Assembly: GCF_004634215.1 (NCBI RefSeq)
Contig: NZ_SMMH01000013.1
Coordinates: 44,309-108,308 of the forward strand
Length of the DNA: 64,000 nucleotides
DNA from: Deinococcus fonticola
Lineage (GTDB): Bacteria > Deinococcota > Deinococci > Deinococcales > Deinococcaceae
Direction: 5' to 3'
Positions 1-9,215 of the stretch are shown here, piece by piece. The notes beneath the pieces are model-generated. The model ran no database searches, was not told the DNA's origin, and was given only the letters and a program-made list of their open reading frames with translations. The position numbers and the translations under genes were made by a program. Numbering within the stretch: the first letter of the stretch is position 1; every line of letters begins with the position of its first letter.

Positions 1-1
1 G

Positions 2-1219
2 TATCTCAACGAGCGCACCCTGAAGCTTCCGACCACGGTGGGCGTCACGCTGGCGGGCGCGTTGAGCAGTTTCGTGATGATCGTGCTGGATGCCACCGGC
101 CTCACGCCGGGCGTGCGCGGCTGGGCCTCGCAACTGCTGGAGACCCTGAACTTCACCAACTTCGTCCTGAACGGCATCCTGAGTATCCTGCTGTTTGCCG
201 GAGCGCTGAGCCTGGATGCCCGGCAGATGATGCGCCAGCGCACCAGCATCCTGACCCTGGCGGTGCTGAGTACCCTCATCAGCACGTTCATCATCGGGTT
301 CGGCGCTTACGCGGTGTTCGGGCTGGTGGGCCTGAACGTGCCCCTGATGTGGTCGCTGCTGTTCGGGGCGCTGATTTCCCCGACCGACCCGGTGGCGGTG
401 CTCGACCTGCTGAAACGCGCCCAGGTGCCCAAGAAAATAGAGACGCTGATTGCCGGGGAAAGCCTCTTCAACGATGGCGTGGGCGTGGTCGTGTTTCTGG
501 TGCTGGCGGGCATGGCGGGCATCGGTGCCCACCACGGCGAGGCCAGCCTGGGCAGCGCGCTGACGCTGTTCGTGCGCGAGGCGCTGGGCGGCATGGCCTT
601 TGGCGCCGTGCTGGGCGCGCTGGGGTACGCCATGCTCAGAAGCATCGAGCAGCGCGCGGTGGAGATACTGATCACGCTGGCGCTGGTGGTGGGCGGGTAC
701 GTGGCCGCCACCGCCCTGGGCATCAGTGGCCCGCTGGCGATGGTGGTGGCGGGCCTGGCGCTGTCCGCCGGCAAGCACGCCGCCATGAGCGACGAGAGCC
801 GCGAACACATCGAAGGCTTCTGGGAAACGGTGGACGAGGTGCTGAACATCGTGCTGTTCGCCTTTATTGGCCTGGACGTGATGCTCACGCAACCCACTGC
901 CCCTCAGCTGCTGGCCGCGGCCCTGCTGATCGGCGTGGCACTGGCCGCGCGCTGGGCCAGCGTGGCGCTGCCTATGCTGCTGCTGCGGGCCCGCGAGGGG
1001 TACGCCGCCTACACCGTGCGGCTCCTCACATGGGGCGGCCTGCGCGGCGGCATCGCCATCAGCCTGGGCCTGGGCCTACCGCCCAGCGAGTACCGCAGTA
1101 CCCTGCTGACCGCCACCTACCTGATCGTGCTGTTCAGCATCGCCGCGCAGGGCCTGAGCATCATGCCCCTGGTGAAAAAAGCCGTGGACGCCGAGCAGCG
1201 GCGCTCGAACCTGAACTGA
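2..1219 (+). CDS. Na+/H+ antiporter, CPA1 family (5' end missing)
   Basis: Membrane antiporter exchanging Na+ (or K+) for protons; 405 residues are visible. The frame is open from base 2, so the true start lies before the window and the ATG at 38 is probably internal. About ten hydrophobic segments are visible. The family motifs SPTDPVAV (about residue 130) and GESLFNDG (about residue 155) carry the transport Asp and the Asn-Asp pair. The C-terminus ends shortly after the last membrane segment, so there is no long cytoplasmic regulatory tail. It converges with the amidase gene. The family is clear; the ion preference cannot be read from sequence. Confidence 0.9.
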   Translation, partial: YLNERTLKLPTTVGVTLAGALSSFVMIVLDATGLTPGVRGWASQLLETLNFTNFVLNGILSILLFAGALSLDARQMMRQRTSILTLAVLSTLISTFIIGFGAYAVFGLVGLNVPLMWSLLFGALISPTDPVAVLDLLKRAQVPKKIETLIAGESLFNDGVGVVVFLVLAGMAGIGAHHGEASLGSALTLFVREALGGMAFGAVLGALGYAMLRSIEQRAVEILITLALVVGGYVAATALGISGPLAMVVAGLALSAGKHAAMSDESREHIEGFWETVDEVLNIVLFAFIGLDVMLTQPTAPQLLAAALLIGVALAARWASVALPMLLLRAREGYAAYTVRLLTWGGLRGGIAISLGLGLPPSEYRSTLLTATYLIVLFSIAAQGLSIMPLVKKAVDAEQRRSNLN

Positions 1220-1282
1220 GGCCGTACAGGGGTGTCAACGGTAGGCACGCCGACCCGGTCAGTTGTATTGGGTTTTGTGCTC

Positions 1283-3214
1283 TTACTTCCCGGCACCGCC
1301 CACTGCACTTCGGGTAACGCTGTTGTTGGCGGTGACGCCGGTAATCAGGGCGTCGCGGATGCCGTTGGCGATGCCCAGGGCCAGGCGGTCGAGGTAATTG
1401 TCGTCCCTGAGGTTCAGGCCGTCGACGGGGTGGCTGGTGAAGCCCACCTCGATCAGCGCGGCGGGGATGCGGCTGTTGCGCAGCACGGCCAGCGAGCGGC
1501 TGCTCTTGAGGCCCTGGTCGAAGGCGGCGGTGGTCTGAATGGTGTTGCGTTGCAGCAGCGCGGCCAGGTTCTGCGAGAGGGGGTGGTTGGGGTTCCACCA
1601 CGTCTCGATGCCGTACCCGCGCAGGACGTTGGCGGGGGCCATGGCGTTCACGTGAATGCTGACGTACAGTTGCGTGCCGGGGGTGCCCAGGCCAGCCCGC
1701 ATGTTCAGGTCGGTGTTCTTGTCCCGGCTGAGTTGCGTGTCGCGGTCACGGGTCATCACGACATCCACGCCCGCGGCCTTCAGCAGGTCGCGCACGCGCA
1801 GGCCCACTGCCAGGTTCACCTCCTTCTCGACCACCGCGCCGACTGCGCCGGGGTCGATGCCGCCGTGACCGGGGTCGATCACCACGCGGGGTCGGGCGTA
1901 ACTGGCGCTGAGGGCCAGGATGGCGGTGCCGCGCGCCGTGGGAATGGGTGGCACGCTGGCCACAATCTTCTCGCTCGGTTTCAGGGCGGTGGTGTCGGCC
2001 AGGGCCGGCGAGAGGTCGATGGCCAGGCGGTAACGGTCGCTGCCGCTCGCGGGGGGCAGCAGTTGAGAACGCCAGCCGCTGCGCACAGTGGTGGGGGCTG
2101 CGGTCAGCAGGCTCACGTGAACGCCGCCGCTGACGGCGTCGTAACGCCAGCCGCGCACTTCAGGCGACACGTCCGCTTCCATCTGGGCGGCGGGGCCGAC
2201 CGTGACGCCGCTCAGTTCGACGCGCATCCCCAGCGCGGTGGGCACCAGGCGGTAACTGGCGCCGGCGGGCAGGTCAAGCACCACACGCGTCAAGCCGGGG
2301 TTCTTGCCGATGCGCGGGGCGCTGAGGGGCACGCTGGCACCAGCGTCGCCGGGCACACGGCCCGTCAGGGGGCTGGGCTTCTCGGAGTCTGCGCCGGGCA
2401 GGGCAGGTGCGGGCACCACTGGGCCGGTACGGATGGTGTCGCCGGGCGGCAGCCCCACGCCATTGCCGCCACTCGTGAGCGCTGTCTGTGCGCCCTTGAC
2501 AGTGGCATGATTCACCGTTCCGGCACCCACGGCACCCGCCGCGCCCGAACCGACAGTACCGGGAAAAAGCCCGGCCCCCGCTGCGGCACTCGGGGATGTC
2601 GGCAGCGGGGCGCTGAGGGTGGCCTGGGCAGCGGTGGTGGTGGCTGGAGCAGCGGCCAGCACGCGGCCCTTGACGGTCGGCCCGGCCCCGCCGGAGAGCG
2701 TGCCACCGAATTCCAGAATCAGCACTCTGGTGCCGCCAGCAATGGTCGCCTCACTGGCCCGCCAGCCTTCGGTGGTGGAAAGCGGAAAGGGCGTCACCAG
2801 CGTGACCTGCCCGCCACCTGCACGGTATTCAGTCACGGTGGCCCCCAGGCGCGCCGTCACGGCGGGAATGACGCGCGCCCCCTGCACGTCGATGCGCAGG
2901 CCGCTGAAAGTCGGGGTCAGGGTGTACGTCAAAGGGCTGGCCGGCAGATCGAACACGATGCGGGTGGTGTTGCCGTCGGAACTGCTGCGCGGGTTCCCGA
3001 AGGCGGTGACAGGGCTGGCCGCGGAGGCGCTGGCCGGGGTGGCGGCGGCGGGCGGGGGCACGTTCAGCGTCGCGCCCGGTACGGTGACGGCGTTGCCGCT
3101 GCGGAGGGAGGGGGTGGCCTGCGGGGGTGCCCCGCGCTGGAAGGGGTCGGTCTGTGCGGCGGCCCAGGAACTGAGCAGCAGAGCTGATGAGAGCAGGGTG
3201 GCACGGGCCTTCAT
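1283..3214 (-). CDS. N-acetylmuramoyl-L-alanine amidase with AMIN domains
   Basis: Exported peptidoglycan amidase that cuts the bond between muramic acid and L-alanine. The start at 3214 (643 residues) places a signal peptide directly at the N-terminus (basic MKAR, Leu/Ser core, cleavage near SWAAAQ); a further in-frame ATG at 3253 adds an unlikely leader. Two AMIN-like beta domains (about residues 55-150 and 290-390), joined by an Ala/Pro/Gly-rich linker, probably bind the wall. The C-terminal third is Amidase_3: PGHGG, a Glu in VEKEVNL, SIHVNA, and the catalytic Glu in LIEVGF. It is larger than a typical AmiC because of the doubled AMIN part and linker. Confidence 0.9.
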   Translation of the reverse strand: MKARATLLSSALLLSSWAAAQTDPFQRGAPPQATPSLRSGNAVTVPGATLNVPPPAAATPASASAASPVTAFGNPRSSSDGNTTRIVFDLPASPLTYTLTPTFSGLRIDVQGARVIPAVTARLGATVTEYRAGGGQVTLVTPFPLSTTEGWRASEATIAGGTRVLILEFGGTLSGGAGPTVKGRVLAAAPATTTAAQATLSAPLPTSPSAAAGAGLFPGTVGSGAAGAVGAGTVNHATVKGAQTALTSGGNGVGLPPGDTIRTGPVVPAPALPGADSEKPSPLTGRVPGDAGASVPLSAPRIGKNPGLTRVVLDLPAGASYRLVPTALGMRVELSGVTVGPAAQMEADVSPEVRGWRYDAVSGGVHVSLLTAAPTTVRSGWRSQLLPPASGSDRYRLAIDLSPALADTTALKPSEKIVASVPPIPTARGTAILALSASYARPRVVIDPGHGGIDPGAVGAVVEKEVNLAVGLRVRDLLKAAGVDVVMTRDRDTQLSRDKNTDLNMRAGLGTPGTQLYVSIHVNAMAPANVLRGYGIETWWNPNHPLSQNLAALLQRNTIQTTAAFDQGLKSSRSLAVLRNSRIPAALIEVGFTSHPVDGLNLRDDNYLDRLALGIANGIRDALITGVTANNSVTRSAVGGAGK

Positions 3215-3490
3215 GGGTTTTATATTGGAACGCCGAACGTGAGAAAGCCACATTTCCCCTCATGATTAAAGGCTATTTCTCTGACTGACACGTCAGCCAA
3301 AAGGATGAGAAAATAAAGCGTCTCTTCAATCGAGCAGAGAACGACCCTTCTGAAACGCCAAAAACTGCGTCCGGCCTGTGGTCACCAGCCGCGCCACACG
3401 GCTCCATGTGACCTTTGCATGACATTTCAAAAAGCTAAAGGGCGTTCTCATCGAACAGTCGGGGCCGGCCTGGCAGTGACCTTCCGGGGG

Positions 3491-3496
3491 TAGCCT
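3491..3496 (+). promoter_or_regulatory. -10 box of a probable leaderless promoter
   Basis: TAGCCT (TANNNT type) ends 5 nt before the ATG at 3502, so transcription would begin at or next to the start codon. No clear -35 hexamer is seen. Confidence 0.5.
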
Positions 3497-3501
3497 GACG
3501 T

Positions 3502-3861
3502 ATGAGTCTCGAGTCCACCCTGGGCATGACCGTTCTGGAAGCGTCCCCCACCCTGACCCGCATCGCCATGACCGTCAACGAGGCGGGACTGAACATGCAC
3601 GGCACCGCGCACGGCGGCGTGATCTTCAGCCTGGCCGACGAGGCGTTCGCGGTGATTTCCAACCAGGAAGCGCAGGCCGTCGCCGTGGAGACCCACATGA
3701 GTTTCTTCAAGGCCGCGAACATCGGGGATGAACTGGTGGCCGTGGCCGTGCCGGAACGGGTGGGACGAACCCTCGCTACCTACCGCGTGGATGTGCTGCG
3801 CGGCGACGAGAAAATCGCCCTGTTCCTGGGCACCGTCAGCAGGCGCGAGAAACCTGCGTAA
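3502..3861 (+). CDS. PaaI-family hotdog thioesterase
   Basis: Small acyl-CoA thioesterase of the hotdog fold, 119 residues, the usual PaaI length. The signature is the N-terminal helix region followed by GLNMHGTAHGGVIFSLADEA (about residues 30-50), with the conserved His-Gly-Gly stretch and the acidic residue of the active site. It probably hydrolyses phenylacetyl- or other aryl/acyl-CoA thioesters in the cytosol. A PaaG-like hydratase is encoded far away at 45735-46538, so no paa operon is visible here. The start is supported by the -10 box 5 nt upstream. Confidence 0.85.
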   Translation: MSLESTLGMTVLEASPTLTRIAMTVNEAGLNMHGTAHGGVIFSLADEAFAVISNQEAQAVAVETHMSFFKAANIGDELVAVAVPERVGRTLATYRVDVLRGDEKIALFLGTVSRREKPA

Positions 3862-3898
3862 AACCTCTAACGGTGCGCCTCCGCTGTAAAAGCTGCCC

Positions 3899-4573
3899 TC
3901 AGCCTTCTTCCAGTGGGTAAGTCCGGTAAGCCCGCACCGCCAGCCAGATCAGGTAACCGTAAAACGTGAATACCCCCAGAAACACCAGCCAGCCCGGAAA
4001 ACTCCCGATGTCTGCCAGTTCCAGGGCCGCCGGGAACTCCAGTTTCCAGCCTTTCGGCATCTGCAAATCCAGCTTCGCAAACCAGGCCAGCAGCACCGCC
4101 GTGTAAATCCACAGGTAATTGCGCCCCAGCCGCCAGCCCATCGCGTCGTTGCGGCTCATGGGACTGCGCGGTTTACTCAACTCGGCCAGCAGCAACTGAT
4201 GCCAGTTGGCGTCCACCTTATCGCCCAGCATGGCCGGGTAGAAAAACCGTTCCATGATCCGCACGCGGTGGTGCGCAATCTCGTAAGTGCGAAAACGCCG
4301 CGCTTCCAAACGCAGAAAAAAGTAGTTCATGAACATGGCGAACAGAAAGGTCGCGTGACTGTTGTTCACGTCCCCCAGCGCGAAACTCGCCAGGCCCGCG
4401 GTGGTCACCACCGACCAGTTGGTGGTCATGTCCAGCCGCTGACGGTAAGCCGTCATTTTCCCCACCTCGGCGCGGTACAGGTGAATCAGGGCATTCGCCT
4501 GGTTGGTGCTGTAACTGACTTCCGTGAGGCCTTCCGGGTGAACGGCCCCCTGTCCCCCACCCGCACCGGGCAT
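3899..4573 (-). CDS. DUF2270 membrane protein
   Basis: Predicted integral membrane protein of 224 residues and unknown function. The start at 4573 is chosen because a strong GGAGGAGGGG ribosome site lies just upstream; an ATG at 4645 would add a low-quality leader. After a soluble N-terminal part ([20 protein letters not shown]), hydrophobic segments appear near residues 60-90 and at two places in the last 70 residues. The [22 protein letters not shown] stretch, rich in Arg and His, fits the family core. It is convergent with the thioesterase gene. Confidence 0.75.
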   Translation of the reverse strand: MPGAGGGQGAVHPEGLTEVSYSTNQANALIHLYRAEVGKMTAYRQRLDMTTNWSVVTTAGLASFALGDVNNSHATFLFAMFMNYFFLRLEARRFRTYEIAHHRVRIMERFFYPAMLGDKVDANWHQLLLAELSKPRSPMSRNDAMGWRLGRNYLWIYTAVLLAWFAKLDLQMPKGWKLEFPAALELADIGSFPGWLVFLGVFTFYGYLIWLAVRAYRTYPLEEG

Positions 4574-4649
4574 CAGTTCCCCTCCTCCGTCATGAACACC
4601 AGGGTAACAGGTACGCGGGAAGCCGTGCGCGGTGCGCGGTTTCAAGTGC

Positions 4650-4796
4650 GTGGAAGTGGAAAGGGATCAGGTTAAATTCAGGTCTTTAGGGTGGTGGCTG
4701 GTCGGTGAGCTACTGGCGGAAGGAGACATCTTGCCGGAACTGGCCCGCATTCCAGAGTGTGAACTGCCGGAACTTGTCCGCCAGCATTGGCAATAA
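4650..4796 (+). CDS. possible small ORF or gene remnant (48 aa)
   Basis: A GTG-started frame of 48 codons in the gap between the DUF2270 gene and rplI. Its second half has host-like codon use (mostly G/C in third positions) and reads as two related ILPEL / CELPEL helices ending in RQHWQ, which is more protein-like than random GC-rich DNA. No clear ribosome site precedes it, and it ends at the rplI terminator. It may be the tail of a lost gene. No family was recognised. Confidence 0.22.
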   Translation: MEVERDQVKFRSLGWWLVGELLAEGDILPELARIPECELPELVRQHWQ

Positions 4797-4797
4797 C

Positions 4798-4825
4798 GAA
4801 AAAACCCCGCCACGTGGACGGGGTT
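4798..4825 (-). terminator. rho-independent terminator of the rpsF-ssb-rpsR-rplI operon
   Basis: Stem CCCCG (4805-4809) / CGGGG (4819-4823) with loop CCACGTGGA. On the minus strand it is followed by a run of T (complement of the A run at 4796-4804), 17-44 nt beyond the rplI stop codon. Confidence 0.85.
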
Positions 4826-4841
4826 CTTCTTTTCCCTTGGG

Positions 4842-5282
4842 TTACTTCGAGGCGTGAACCACGAGTTTCATGGGGATGGTCACTTCGGGGTGGGCGCGGT
4901 AGGCGATGTCGTACTCGCCGATTTCCTTGACGGTCTTGGGCATGTCGATGCGGCGCTTGTCCACGTCGAAGCCCAGTTTGTCGAGCGCACCCTGCACGTC
5001 AGCGTGCGTCACGGCACCGTAGATCTTGCCTTCGCCGGCGCGAACGCTGAGTTCCACGGCCACGCCGTTCAGGCGGCTGGACAGGTCTTCGGCGGTGGCC
5101 TTTTCCTGTGCCTGGCGCTTCTGGATGCTGCGCAGCTGGGCTTCCAGCGTCTTCATGTTGCTGCTGGTGGCGGCGGCGGCTTTGCCCTGGGGGATCAGCC
5201 AGTTGCGGGCGTACCCGTCCTTGACTTTCACCACTTCACCGGTCTTGCCGAGCTTGCCGGGTTCAAGAAGAATCACTTGCAT
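4842..5282 (-). CDS. rplI: 50S ribosomal protein L9
   Basis: Structural protein of the large ribosomal subunit, 146 residues, normal length. The N-terminal domain starts MQVILLEPGKLGKTGEVVKVKDGYARN (residues 1-27), with the conserved Gly and Lys residues that bind 23S rRNA. A long helix (about 40-75) links to the C-terminal domain. Last gene of the rpsF-ssb-rpsR-rplI operon, 11 nt after rpsR, with an AGGAGA ribosome site and a terminator close behind. Confidence 0.97.
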   Translation of the reverse strand: MQVILLEPGKLGKTGEVVKVKDGYARNWLIPQGKAAAATSSNMKTLEAQLRSIQKRQAQEKATAEDLSSRLNGVAVELSVRAGEGKIYGAVTHADVQGALDKLGFDVDKRRIDMPKTVKEIGEYDIAYRAHPEVTIPMKLVVHASK

Positions 5283-5293
5283 GTCTCTTCTCC

Positions 5294-5566
5294 TTATTTC
5301 CTGACCAGTTTCTCGGTGTAGGGCAACAGGGCCATCTGACGCGCAATCTTGATGGTTTGCGCGATGCGGCGCTGGTGCTTGGCCGAGAGGCCGGTGCGGC
5401 GGCGAGGAAGGATTTTGCCCGTGTCGCTTACGAAGCGGCGGAGCATCTTCACGTCTTTGTAATCGGTAATTTCCAGTTCCCCGATGGAGAACGGATCAAC
5501 CTTGGGCTTGCGGGGGCGCTTGGGGCCCTTCCCGCGCGGCTTACGGTCACTGTTGCCTTGCGTCAT
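5294..5566 (-). CDS. rpsR: 30S ribosomal protein S18
   Basis: Small-subunit protein that pairs with S6 on the platform of the 30S. 90 residues, with a basic N-terminal extension (residues 1-22, rich in Lys, Arg and Pro). The S18 core follows: [51 protein letters not shown]. The CxxC zinc ligands found in some S18 proteins are absent. It lies between ssb (42 nt gap) and rplI, the common bacterial order. Confidence 0.97.
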   Translation of the reverse strand: MTQGNSDRKPRGKGPKRPRKPKVDPFSIGELEITDYKDVKMLRRFVSDTGKILPRRRTGLSAKHQRRIAQTIKIARQMALLPYTEKLVRK

Positions 5567-5608
5567 TTCAGTTCCTTGTGCCTGCCTTCACTCCTCAAGC
5601 GAGGAGGT

Positions 5609-6511
<903 letters not shown>

Positions 6512-6592
6512 ACTGGTACTTCTCCTTTGCTGTCGTAGCTAACTAGGTTGCTTTCGTTGCTTGCCGTGCGGCCTGTCGAGCAGGTTGACCAG

Positions 6593-6629
6593 ACAGTAAC
6601 AAGCCTGCGTTATTCTGTCAAGTACAGAA
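6593..6629 (-). promoter_or_regulatory. ssb promoter with RDRM-like 17-bp palindrome
   Basis: On the minus strand a TTGACA -35 (6616-6621) is followed, after exactly 17 nt, by TACTGT (6593-6598), an excellent sigma-70-type promoter. The -35 lies inside the palindrome TTCTGTCAAGTACAGAA (6613-6629), built as TTCTGT-N5-ACAGAA. It matches the Deinococcus radiation/desiccation response motif TTATGTCATTGACATAA at 12 of 17 positions. The known repressor of such sites is DdrO, cleaved by IrrE/PprI after DNA damage. The predicted transcript starts about 75 nt before ssb, just after the rpsF stop codon. Confidence 0.8.
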
Positions 6630-6634
6630 AAGAC

Positions 6635-6946
6635 TCAGGCTTTCTTGGTCTTCCACTCCGGGCGGTCTTTGACCACCAGGACGCGGCGAACGTGGTCGCG
6701 CAGGCGCAGGCTGCTGGCAATGTCCTTCTCGGGGTTGCCGGCGGCCTTGATGGTGTAGAACAGAATGCGTCCCTCGCGGTCTTTACCAATGTGGTAAGCC
6801 AGGCGGGTGTTGCTTTCGCGGTCGTCCAGACCAACGATTTCTGCCCCGGTGTTCTTCAGGGTGTTCTCGATGTAATCCTTCTCGATCTGCACCTGCTCGG
6901 CGCTGAGGTTGGGGTTCAGGATCAGGTTCAAGTCGTACTGTTGCAT
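6635..6946 (-). CDS. rpsF: 30S ribosomal protein S6
   Basis: Small-subunit platform protein that binds S18; 103 residues, full length. It shows the S6 features YDLNLILNPNLSAEQV at the start, the ENTLKN helix, LAYHIGKDREGRILFYTIKA, and a basic C-terminus. First gene of the operon, with a strong AAGGAGGTG ribosome site at 6949-6957. A possible -10 box TACTCT lies at 7020-7025 on the minus strand, giving a leader of about 65 nt. Downstream ssb is 123 nt away and has an additional promoter in that gap. Confidence 0.96.
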   Translation of the reverse strand: MQQYDLNLILNPNLSAEQVQIEKDYIENTLKNTGAEIVGLDDRESNTRLAYHIGKDREGRILFYTIKAAGNPEKDIASSLRLRDHVRRVLVVKDRPEWKTKKA

Positions 6947-7064
6947 GTTTCACCTCCTTGCAAAACGGCGTCGCATGTTCCGGGCGGGGGGTGACCTGGC
7001 CGGGGCAGCGCAATTGACCAGAGTAGCAGATCATGGCGCGGGGGGCCAGAGGTACGGCGGGTGT

Positions 7065-7070
7065 TACGCT
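7065..7070 (+). promoter_or_regulatory. -10 box of a probable leaderless promoter
   Basis: TACGCT ends 5 nt before the ATG at 7076. It supports that start rather than the GTG at 7061, which would precede the -10 box. Confidence 0.45.
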
Positions 7071-7075
7071 GTCTC

Positions 7076-8170
7076 ATGCGACTTGCGAGTGTGGTGGCCC
7101 TGCTGACGTTGTCAGTCGCTGGCGCAGTCTCCCCTGTTGCTTTGCCTGTGCCGGAGATTCAAAACCCGGTGGCTTTGACAGCGGTAGCGCACGTGAACGG
7201 GCAGGTGCGGCTGGCCTGGACGGAGAAAACTACAAATTTCCAGCTTCATGCCGCTGTGCTGAGCAAAAACGGCTGGGAGCGCCTCGGCGGCGTGCTGAAC
7301 GAAGACCCGACCTTCAACGCCCTGCAACTGATGTCCTGCACTGGCCCGGACGGGCGCTGGTGGCTGGGCTGGGCCGAGGACGCCGGGATCGCGCACGTGG
7401 ACTCCTGGCTCATGCGCGTGTGGGATGGTCAATCTTGGCAGGCGAAAGTCAGCGCCGTGCGCCGCAACCTGAGCGACGCGGGCCGCTCGCGTTCCTTCGA
7501 CGTGATGAAAAATGGCGTCCCCACCTTGCTGTGGACGGATCTGGCGGTGCCGGGCGCGTGGGCCGCCTCAGTGCGCCCGCTGCGCTGGGATGGGAAGACG
7601 TGGCTGCCGGACGCGGTGCTGAGCGACATCAAGTTTGCAGGGTTCGCCCCGGACGTGCGGGTGGGGCCGGGCGGGTTGCGAACTGTGGTTTTCCTGGAAG
7701 GCAATTACGCCAGCATGAATGTCGTAGTCATGCGTGAAACCCTTCCCGACCGCTGGGAACGCCTGAGACCGCCTCTGAACCGCACGCCTGGTTCATTCAC
7801 CACACAACCTCGCCTGAACCTGACGCCTTTCGGTCAACCTGTAGTGGCCTGGATCGAGAGTAGGGACGACGATCCAGACCGTGTTTTCGTGAGTCGCTTG
7901 AACGGGAGGGCGTGGCAGCGGCTGGGTGGTGCCTTAAGTGCCGGGAACGAGATGGCCGAGACGCTGGCCCTGGCGCTGGGACACGACGGTCAACCGCGGG
8001 CGGCATGGCTAGCGGACGGCAAGCTCCGCGCCGCGCAGTGGACGGGAAGCCATTGGGAGGCGCTGACACTTCCCGGAACACGGAACGTTACGGGCGTGAG
8101 CCTCAGCGAGGACGGTGAGTTTCTGGCCGCCAGCGTGAACGGCAAACTTCACTTGTGGAACTGGCCGTAA
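7076..8170 (+). CDS. secreted repeat protein, beta-propeller-like
   Basis: Exported protein of 364 residues and unknown role. A signal peptide is visible (MRLASVVALLTLSVAGAVS). The mature part has about six repeats, each centred on a Trp followed by a short hydrophobic strand: GWERLGGVLN, GQSWQAKV, GKTWLPDA, DRWERLRPPLN, RAWQRLGGAL and HWEALTLP. Between them lie strands such as VRLAWTE and WWLGWAEDAG. This spacing suggests a beta-propeller of six or seven blades, as in Deinococcus proteins annotated as exo-sialidase-like. No catalytic residues were recognised. It converges with the RodZ-like gene with only 6 nt between stop codons. Confidence 0.65.
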   Translation: MRLASVVALLTLSVAGAVSPVALPVPEIQNPVALTAVAHVNGQVRLAWTEKTTNFQLHAAVLSKNGWERLGGVLNEDPTFNALQLMSCTGPDGRWWLGWAEDAGIAHVDSWLMRVWDGQSWQAKVSAVRRNLSDAGRSRSFDVMKNGVPTLLWTDLAVPGAWAASVRPLRWDGKTWLPDAVLSDIKFAGFAPDVRVGPGGLRTVVFLEGNYASMNVVVMRETLPDRWERLRPPLNRTPGSFTTQPRLNLTPFGQPVVAWIESRDDDPDRVFVSRLNGRAWQRLGGALSAGNEMAETLALALGHDGQPRAAWLADGKLRAAQWTGSHWEALTLPGTRNVTGVSLSEDGEFLAASVNGKLHLWNWP

Positions 8171-8176
8171 GCGGAC

Positions 8177-9121
8177 TCAGTACCTTCTGGTGAGCGCCTG
8201 TCCATCTGGCCCCATGGTCTCGGCGGCCCCGCCGTCCACGCTGACTTTCACGGCCCCGGCGTTTCCGGCGCGCAGGGTGGTGCCGTTGGGGAAAGTGCGG
8301 GTGGTGCCGGCACCCAGGATACCTTCGTACAGCACGTTGCCGTCCGGCGCGGTGGCCCGCAGCCACGACGCGCCGCTCAGGGAAACGGTCACGCCCTTGA
8401 CCGGAGCAGGCGGGGCCTTGGGAACGGGCACCGGCAGGGATTCCTGCACCTGCCCGGTACTGGCGTCCGTCATGATGCTGGCCCCCATGTTGAGGGGCAT
8501 CAGGCGCACCTTCAGGTGCCGGCCCTGGCGCAGATCAATGTTCTGCTTGAAGGGCATGCGCCCACCGTACTCGACTCGCAGCACCGCGCCCTGGCGGGCC
8601 TCGGTGGGAAACGAGCGAATGGGGGCGCGACCCAGCTCACGGTTATCCAGAAAGACTTTTGCGCCCCCCGGCAGGCTCTCGACCGTCAGGTTCACGTTCA
8701 CGGGCGCGATGGGTTCCTCCACCTCGACAGGCACTTTGGCAGTCGTTTTAGGAGCGCGGGACTGCCAGAACGAGTAGGCGGCCGCCCCACCGATCAGCAG
8801 GACAGCCAGCAGAGTGGGCAGGGCCGCCCCGCAACCGCGCCGGGCGGGTTCCGTCGTTTGCAGGTAAGAGCGCTGCACCGGAGGCGCATTGTCCGGGTAC
8901 AGGGCCTCCAGATCGGCCAGCAGCGGCGCGGGGTCGAGGGCCAGGTCGCGGGCATAGGTGGTGATGTACGAGCGCACCAGCGCGCGCTCCGGCAGGGCGC
9001 CCAGTTCCTCGGCCTCGATGGCCCGCAGGTACTCGCTGCGAATTCTGGTGCGGGCCGCCACATCGGCCAGGTCGTGGCCCTGGGCCTCACGCGCCTGTTG
9101 GAGGGCAGCACCGAACGTCAT
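8177..9121 (-). CDS. RodZ-like membrane protein: HTH, TM, PEGA and C-terminal beta domain
   Basis: 314 residues from the ATG at 9121. Residues 1-75 form a helix-turn-helix of the RodZ/HTH_25 type (FGAALQQAREAQGHDLADVA, RTRIRSEYLRAIEAEE, LVRSYITTYARDLALD). A single membrane segment (about 105-122, TLLAVLLIGGAAAYSFW) follows. Outside the membrane is a PEGA domain (LTVESLPGGAKVFLDNRELGRAPI), then a Pro-rich hinge and a DUF4115-like beta domain (VSLSGASWLRATAPDG). RodZ proteins link the MreB cytoskeleton to wall synthesis. The PEGA insertion is not part of classical RodZ. No mreB gene is nearby. Confidence 0.75.
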   Translation of the reverse strand: MTFGAALQQAREAQGHDLADVAARTRIRSEYLRAIEAEELGALPERALVRSYITTYARDLALDPAPLLADLEALYPDNAPPVQRSYLQTTEPARRGCGAALPTLLAVLLIGGAAAYSFWQSRAPKTTAKVPVEVEEPIAPVNVNLTVESLPGGAKVFLDNRELGRAPIRSFPTEARQGAVLRVEYGGRMPFKQNIDLRQGRHLKVRLMPLNMGASIMTDASTGQVQESLPVPVPKAPPAPVKGVTVSLSGASWLRATAPDGNVLYEGILGAGTTRTFPNGTTLRAGNAGAVKVSVDGGAAETMGPDGQALTRRY

Positions 9122-9128
9122 ACGCGTC

Positions 9129-9134
9129 ACTTTA
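9129..9134 (-). promoter_or_regulatory. -10 box of a probable leaderless promoter
   Basis: TAAAGT on the minus strand ends 7 nt before the ATG at 9121 and confirms that start for the RodZ-like gene. Confidence 0.5.
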
Positions 9135-9204
9135 ATGCATGTAGGGCACAAGCGTGGAAAAGGTGATTTTAGCCATGCTCCACGCCCTGCTTTCCACCAT
9201 CCCG

Positions 9205-9210
9205 TACACT
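9205..9210 (+). promoter_or_regulatory. -10 box of a probable leaderless promoter
   Basis: TACACT ends 5 nt before the ATG at 9216. Confidence 0.5.
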
Positions 9211-9215
9211 GCCCT

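Noticed and set aside
1232..3187. 651-codon open frame on the plus strand opposite the amidase gene
   Set aside because: It mirrors the GC-rich amidase frame; its translation is low-complexity Gly/Ala/His/Val without domains, while the opposite strand encodes a complete amidase.
3286..3297. CTGACACGTCAG dyad between the amidase and thioesterase genes
   Set aside because: Centre is imperfect and it matches neither promoter closely; too weak to call an operator.
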